Source: JBDTLH01 sp039934875
Lineage (GTDB): Bacteria; Acidobacteriota; Terriglobia; Terriglobales; Acidobacteriaceae
Direction: 5' to 3'
Length of the DNA stretch: 8,619 nt
Assembly (NCBI GenBank): GCA_039934875.1
Contig: JBDTLH010000320.1
Location: 1-8,619, forward strand
Shown: one piece after another, positions 6,057-8,619 of the stretch
How positions within the stretch are numbered: the first letter of the stretch is position 1
Layout: every line of letters starts with the position of its first letter
Translations under genes and position numbers: made by a program
Notes under the pieces: generated by a model
Told to the model about the DNA's origin: nothing
The model's input: the letters and a program-made list of their open reading frames with translations, nothing else
The model's database searches: none

Positions 6057-6602
6057 TTACTTCAGAACCACCAGCTTTGAAGCATTGCTGTGCTCCTTGG
6101 CATTCTCGGCGATGATCTCCAAAATGTCGGGAGCAGCTTCATAGACTGCATCCTCAACCGCCGTCTTCAAGGTCAGGGCAGAGGAGGAACAACTGCCGCA
6201 AGTGCCTTGCAGCTGCACTCTGAGGATTCCCTCGTCAATGCTCACCAATTCAACATCGCCGCCGTGAGACTTGAGATAAGGACGAACCTTGTCGAGCGCG
6301 CGCAATACCCTGGTCTGGATGCTATCCGGATGCAGCCCGTGCAACAGGAACATACTTGCGACCAGATCATCTTTGACCGCCTCGTAAAGCGCATCCTCAC
6401 CCGCACGGCTGCGGGAGAGAAGCTCCAGCAGCCGTTCCAACGCGGCGCCATGAAGATCGATGACCGATTGGACCAGCTCAAGGGCGGTGGCGTGCAACTG
6501 CGGATCCCCCGCCCTCTCGAGTTTCTTGACTAGCTCTTCAACCTCTTGCGAACGTGCCTGAAACTCGCGCTCGCGCCCCTTACTCATCGCCGTCGTGGCC
6601 AT
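6057..6602 (-). CDS. NifU C-terminal-domain Fe-S protein of the hydrogenase cluster
   Basis: This 181-residue protein has two parts. Residues 1 to about 95 are helical and charged (VEELVKKLER, LELVQSVIDLHGAALERLLELL). The C-terminal half is a NifU-type Fe-S domain: LDKVRPYLKSHGGDVELV (103-120), then GTCGSCSSSALTLKTAVEDA with Cys135 and Cys138. The paired cysteines normally bind a [4Fe-4S] cluster, often at a dimer interface. It follows the large subunit by 19 bases. In mycobacteria, Fe-S proteins encoded beside these hydrogenases (called HhyE/HucE) are proposed electron relays. A similar role, or cluster delivery to HhyS, is inferred here. The start at 6602 is used; an in-frame upstream ATG at 6896 would overlap hhyL by more than 250 bases and encode low-complexity Arg/Ser-rich sequence. 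ATG 6587 is an alternative. Confidence 0.9.
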   Translation of the reverse strand: MATTAMSKGREREFQARSQEVEELVKKLERAGDPQLHATALELVQSVIDLHGAALERLLELLSRSRAGEDALYEAVKDDLVASMFLLHGLHPDSIQTRVLRALDKVRPYLKSHGGDVELVSIDEGILRVQLQGTCGSCSSSALTLKTAVEDAVYEAAPDILEIIAENAKEHSNASKLVVLK

Positions 6603-6621
6603 TCTCTCTTGCCCTCGCGAA

Positions 6622-8424
6622 TTACTCGTGTCCGGTGACCCCGAACATCGGTGAATGGCGCGTCTCCAGCACCTTACCATCGCCCAGATACATATGGACT
6701 CCGCAAGGCAGGCAGGGGTCGAAGCTGCGCACTGCGCGCATGATGTCGATTCCCTTGAATTTGTCCGGCCCGTTCTCTTCGAAGATCGGCGTGTTCTGCA
6801 CCGCATCTTCATACGGACCAGGCGTACCGTAGATGTCTCGCGGGTTCGCGTTCCACGGCGTCGGCGGATAAGGATGGTAATTGGCGATCTTTCCATCGCG
6901 GATCACGACGTGATGCGAAAGCACACCCCGCACCGCTTCATGGAAGCCACAACCGATCGCCTCGTCCGGCACCGTAAACTCGGACCACGTCTTGGTGCGT
7001 CCCGCGTTCACCTCCGCAATCGCCTTCTCCACGAAGTGGAGCGCCGTCGCTGCCGCATAAGCCTGGAAGTAGGTGCGTGCGCGATCGCGTTCAATCGCGT
7101 TGCTCCACTTGGGAATCTTCCACTCGAACTGCGTCTCCGGCGATAGCCCTGTCTTGGGAAGGTTGATCTGCACGCTGTGACCTGTCGCCTTCACATATCC
7201 GATATCGACCAAGCCGGAGAGCGCCGTTGACCATAGCCGCGCAATCGGCCCGCCACCGGTGTCAATCGCCAGATGATCGCCCGTCCGCTGGTCATACCAG
7301 CGCGGAGACATCACCCAACTATAGTTGCCGTCGAAGTTGCGCTTCTGCGGACGCGGCGTCGTGGTCTGGTTCCACGGATGCCGCTTGTCCACCGCATTGC
7401 CCAGCGGATCTCTCGCCACAAACGTCTCCGCATTCTGCCAATCATCGTAATAAGAACTGCCCAGCAGGATCCGGATATTCAAATTGATCTCCACCAGATC
7501 ATTGGTCACCAGCTTCCCATCCACGATAATGCCCGGGGTGACAAACATCTTCTTCCCCCATTCATTCATGTGGCGGTACTGATAATCACAGTAATCGGGA
7601 TTGTTATACGAGCCCCAGCAGCCCAGCAGTATCCTGCGCTGTCCCACCTTCTCGTATCCCGGCAACGCCTCATAGAAGAAATCAAAGAGATCATCATGCA
7701 GCGGCACCACCCGCTTCATGAACTCGACATACTTCATCAACCGCACCAGATAATCGGTGAAAAGCTGGATCGTCGCCACCGTCCCCACTCCTCCCGGATA
7801 CAACGTCGAAGGATGCACGTGGCGCCCTTCCATCAGGCAGAACATCTCCCGCATCAGCCGGCTCATCGCCAGGGTCTCGCGATAGAATTCCCCGGTAAAC
7901 GGATTGAGCGCCGTCATGATATCGGAGATCTTCTTGTAGCCATGTTTGTCCGCGTGCGGAGACGCCGTCTTCTGCGCTTTGTCCCACACGCCCGGGTTCG
8001 TCTCCTTCACCATTTGCTCGCAGAAATCCACGCCGACCAGATTGTCCTGGAAGATATTGTGGTCGAACATATACTCGGCGGCTTCGCCCAGATTGACGAT
8101 CCACTCCGCGATCGCCGGAGGCCTCACCCCAAACGCCATGTTCTGCGCATACACCGCGCAGGTCGCGTGGTTATCGCCGCAGATACCGCAGATGCGGCTG
8201 GTGATGAAGTGCGCATCGCGCGGGTCCTTGCCTTTCATGAACACGCTGTATCCGCGGAAGATCGATGACGTGCTGTGGCACTCCGCTACTTCTTTGTTTT
8301 GAAAATCAATCTTGGTGAAAATGCCCAGGCTGCCCACAATTCGGGTGATCTGGTCCCAGTTCATCTCCACCAGGTTCCGTTTCTTTGTGGGAGTTTCCGG
8401 CAGGGTCTCTGCGATGGTCGCCAT
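6622..8424 (-). CDS. hhyL: Group 1h [NiFe]-hydrogenase large (catalytic) subunit
   Basis: This complete 600-residue large subunit of an H2-oxidising hydrogenase carries the NiFe(CN)2CO centre. The proximal nickel motif is RICGICGDNH at 77-86 (Cys79, Cys82), and the distal motif is DPCLPCGVH at 569-577 (Cys571, Cys574). Residues 578-600 form a C-terminal tail beginning MYLGDGKVLE, which the maturation endopeptidase should remove after His577. Other family segments are GRHVHPSTLYPGGVGT in the middle and GHSVQINLPKTG in the C-terminal half. The GDNHATC extension after the first motif, the length, and the accessory genes point to group 1h, whose characterised members oxidise atmospheric H2. The start ATG at 8424 lies 40 bases after the small-subunit stop, with AAAGGTG about 11 bases upstream. 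No Tat signal is expected, since transport rides on the small subunit where it occurs. Confidence 0.97.
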   Translation of the reverse strand: MATIAETLPETPTKKRNLVEMNWDQITRIVGSLGIFTKIDFQNKEVAECHSTSSIFRGYSVFMKGKDPRDAHFITSRICGICGDNHATCAVYAQNMAFGVRPPAIAEWIVNLGEAAEYMFDHNIFQDNLVGVDFCEQMVKETNPGVWDKAQKTASPHADKHGYKKISDIMTALNPFTGEFYRETLAMSRLMREMFCLMEGRHVHPSTLYPGGVGTVATIQLFTDYLVRLMKYVEFMKRVVPLHDDLFDFFYEALPGYEKVGQRRILLGCWGSYNNPDYCDYQYRHMNEWGKKMFVTPGIIVDGKLVTNDLVEINLNIRILLGSSYYDDWQNAETFVARDPLGNAVDKRHPWNQTTTPRPQKRNFDGNYSWVMSPRWYDQRTGDHLAIDTGGGPIARLWSTALSGLVDIGYVKATGHSVQINLPKTGLSPETQFEWKIPKWSNAIERDRARTYFQAYAAATALHFVEKAIAEVNAGRTKTWSEFTVPDEAIGCGFHEAVRGVLSHHVVIRDGKIANYHPYPPTPWNANPRDIYGTPGPYEDAVQNTPIFEENGPDKFKGIDIMRAVRSFDPCLPCGVHMYLGDGKVLETRHSPMFGVTGHE

Positions 8425-8464
8425 GATTACGCCTACACCTTTCGTTCTCGTTTTCCGTTTGCAA

Positions 8465-8619
8465 TTAATAGTGAGGGTGATATCCCGTCGTCAACTCATC
8501 CCCGCGGTGCCGCCACTTCGGCTCTTTATTGAGAGTGTTGTTGGTAATCCCACGCAGCGCGCGGATCATCCTGCCATACGCTCCCACCATGGTGCTCGAA
8601 ATCAATCCGCCCGGCGGCT
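8465..8619 (-). CDS. hhyS: [NiFe]-hydrogenase small subunit, C-terminal 50 residues
   Basis: The frame is open from the right edge to TAA at 8465-8467. The 50 visible residues include GAYGRMIRALRGITNNTLN, KEPKWRHRG and the end LTTGYHPHY, which fit the C-terminus of group 1h small subunits. The Fe-S ligand cysteines lie upstream, outside the window; none is in the visible part. There is no C-terminal hydrophobic helix of the kind that anchors classical membrane-bound uptake hydrogenases, so the enzyme cannot be anchored by this end. The gene precedes hhyL by 40 bases in the usual small-large order. The identification rests on the tail motifs plus the adjacent large subunit. Confidence 0.9.
   Translation of the reverse strand, partial: PPGGLISSTMVGAYGRMIRALRGITNNTLNKEPKWRHRGDELTTGYHPHY

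Noticed and set aside
6603..6896. N-terminal extension of the NifU-domain protein to an upstream ATG
   Set aside because: It would overlap the end of hhyL almost entirely and encodes Arg/Thr/Ser-rich nonsense; the ATG at 6602 is in the intergenic gap with a purine-rich ribosome site.
7273..8268. Long plus-strand open frame (331 codons) antisense to hhyL
   Set aside because: It is a mirror of the large-subunit coding sequence: the product is Arg/His/Ile-rich with no recognisable domain, and the minus-strand gene is certain.
1..8619. CRISPR array, tRNA or rRNA genes, insertion sequences, attachment sites
   Set aside because: No spaced identical repeats, cloverleaf-like sequence, transposase motifs or terminal inverted repeats were seen on either strand; coding genes fill nearly all of the window.

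Overview
The window carries most of one large, compact minus-strand gene cluster for a group 1h (formerly group 5, 'actinobacterial-type' high-affinity) [NiFe]-hydrogenase. In transcription order (right to left) it holds: the last 50 residues of the small subunit HhyS; the complete large subunit HhyL with both nickel-binding cysteine motifs; a NifU-domain iron-sulfur protein; a 62-residue hydrophilic small protein; a DUF5947-like cysteine-rich protein; a DUF6084-like protein; two further proteins (327 and 108 residues) of unknown function; a hydrogenase maturation endopeptidase; a 33-residue single-membrane-span microprotein (DUF6893-like); HypA; and HypB. An ALDH8-type semialdehyde dehydrogenase follows on the same strand and runs off the left edge.

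The DNA is moderately GC-rich by eye. Codon use and the gene set, an actinobacterial-style hhy module without an actinobacterial base composition, fit a soil Acidobacteriota (Terriglobia-like) genome best. This taxonomic call is an inference from recall and is only moderately secure. There are no tRNA, rRNA, CRISPR, insertion-sequence or phage signatures.

Layout: 8465-8619 hhyS 3' end; 6622-8424 hhyL; 6057-6602 NifU-domain protein; 5841-6029 small hydrophilic protein; 5732-5840 short non-coding gap with degenerate heptamer repeats; 3099-5731 four unknown accessory genes, chained by 4- to 8-base stop/start overlaps; 2593-3102 protease, overlapping the last of these by 4 bases; 2466-2567 microprotein; 2114-2461 hypA; 1431-2117 hypB (GTG start, overlapping hypA); 1-1359 aldehyde dehydrogenase.

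How the parts fit: HypA and HypB deliver nickel to the large subunit, and the endopeptidase removes its 23-residue C-terminal tail once the metal centre is in place. HhyS and HhyL then form the H2-oxidising dimer. The NifU-domain protein is a plausible Fe-S electron relay or cluster-delivery partner. The visible C-terminus of HhyS has no membrane helix, and the only obvious membrane segment in the window is in the 33-residue microprotein, which makes it a candidate tether to the respiratory membrane. The four unknown genes are tightly coupled to the protease and so are probably dedicated assembly or partner proteins of this hydrogenase class. hypC, hypD, hypE and hypF are not in the window.
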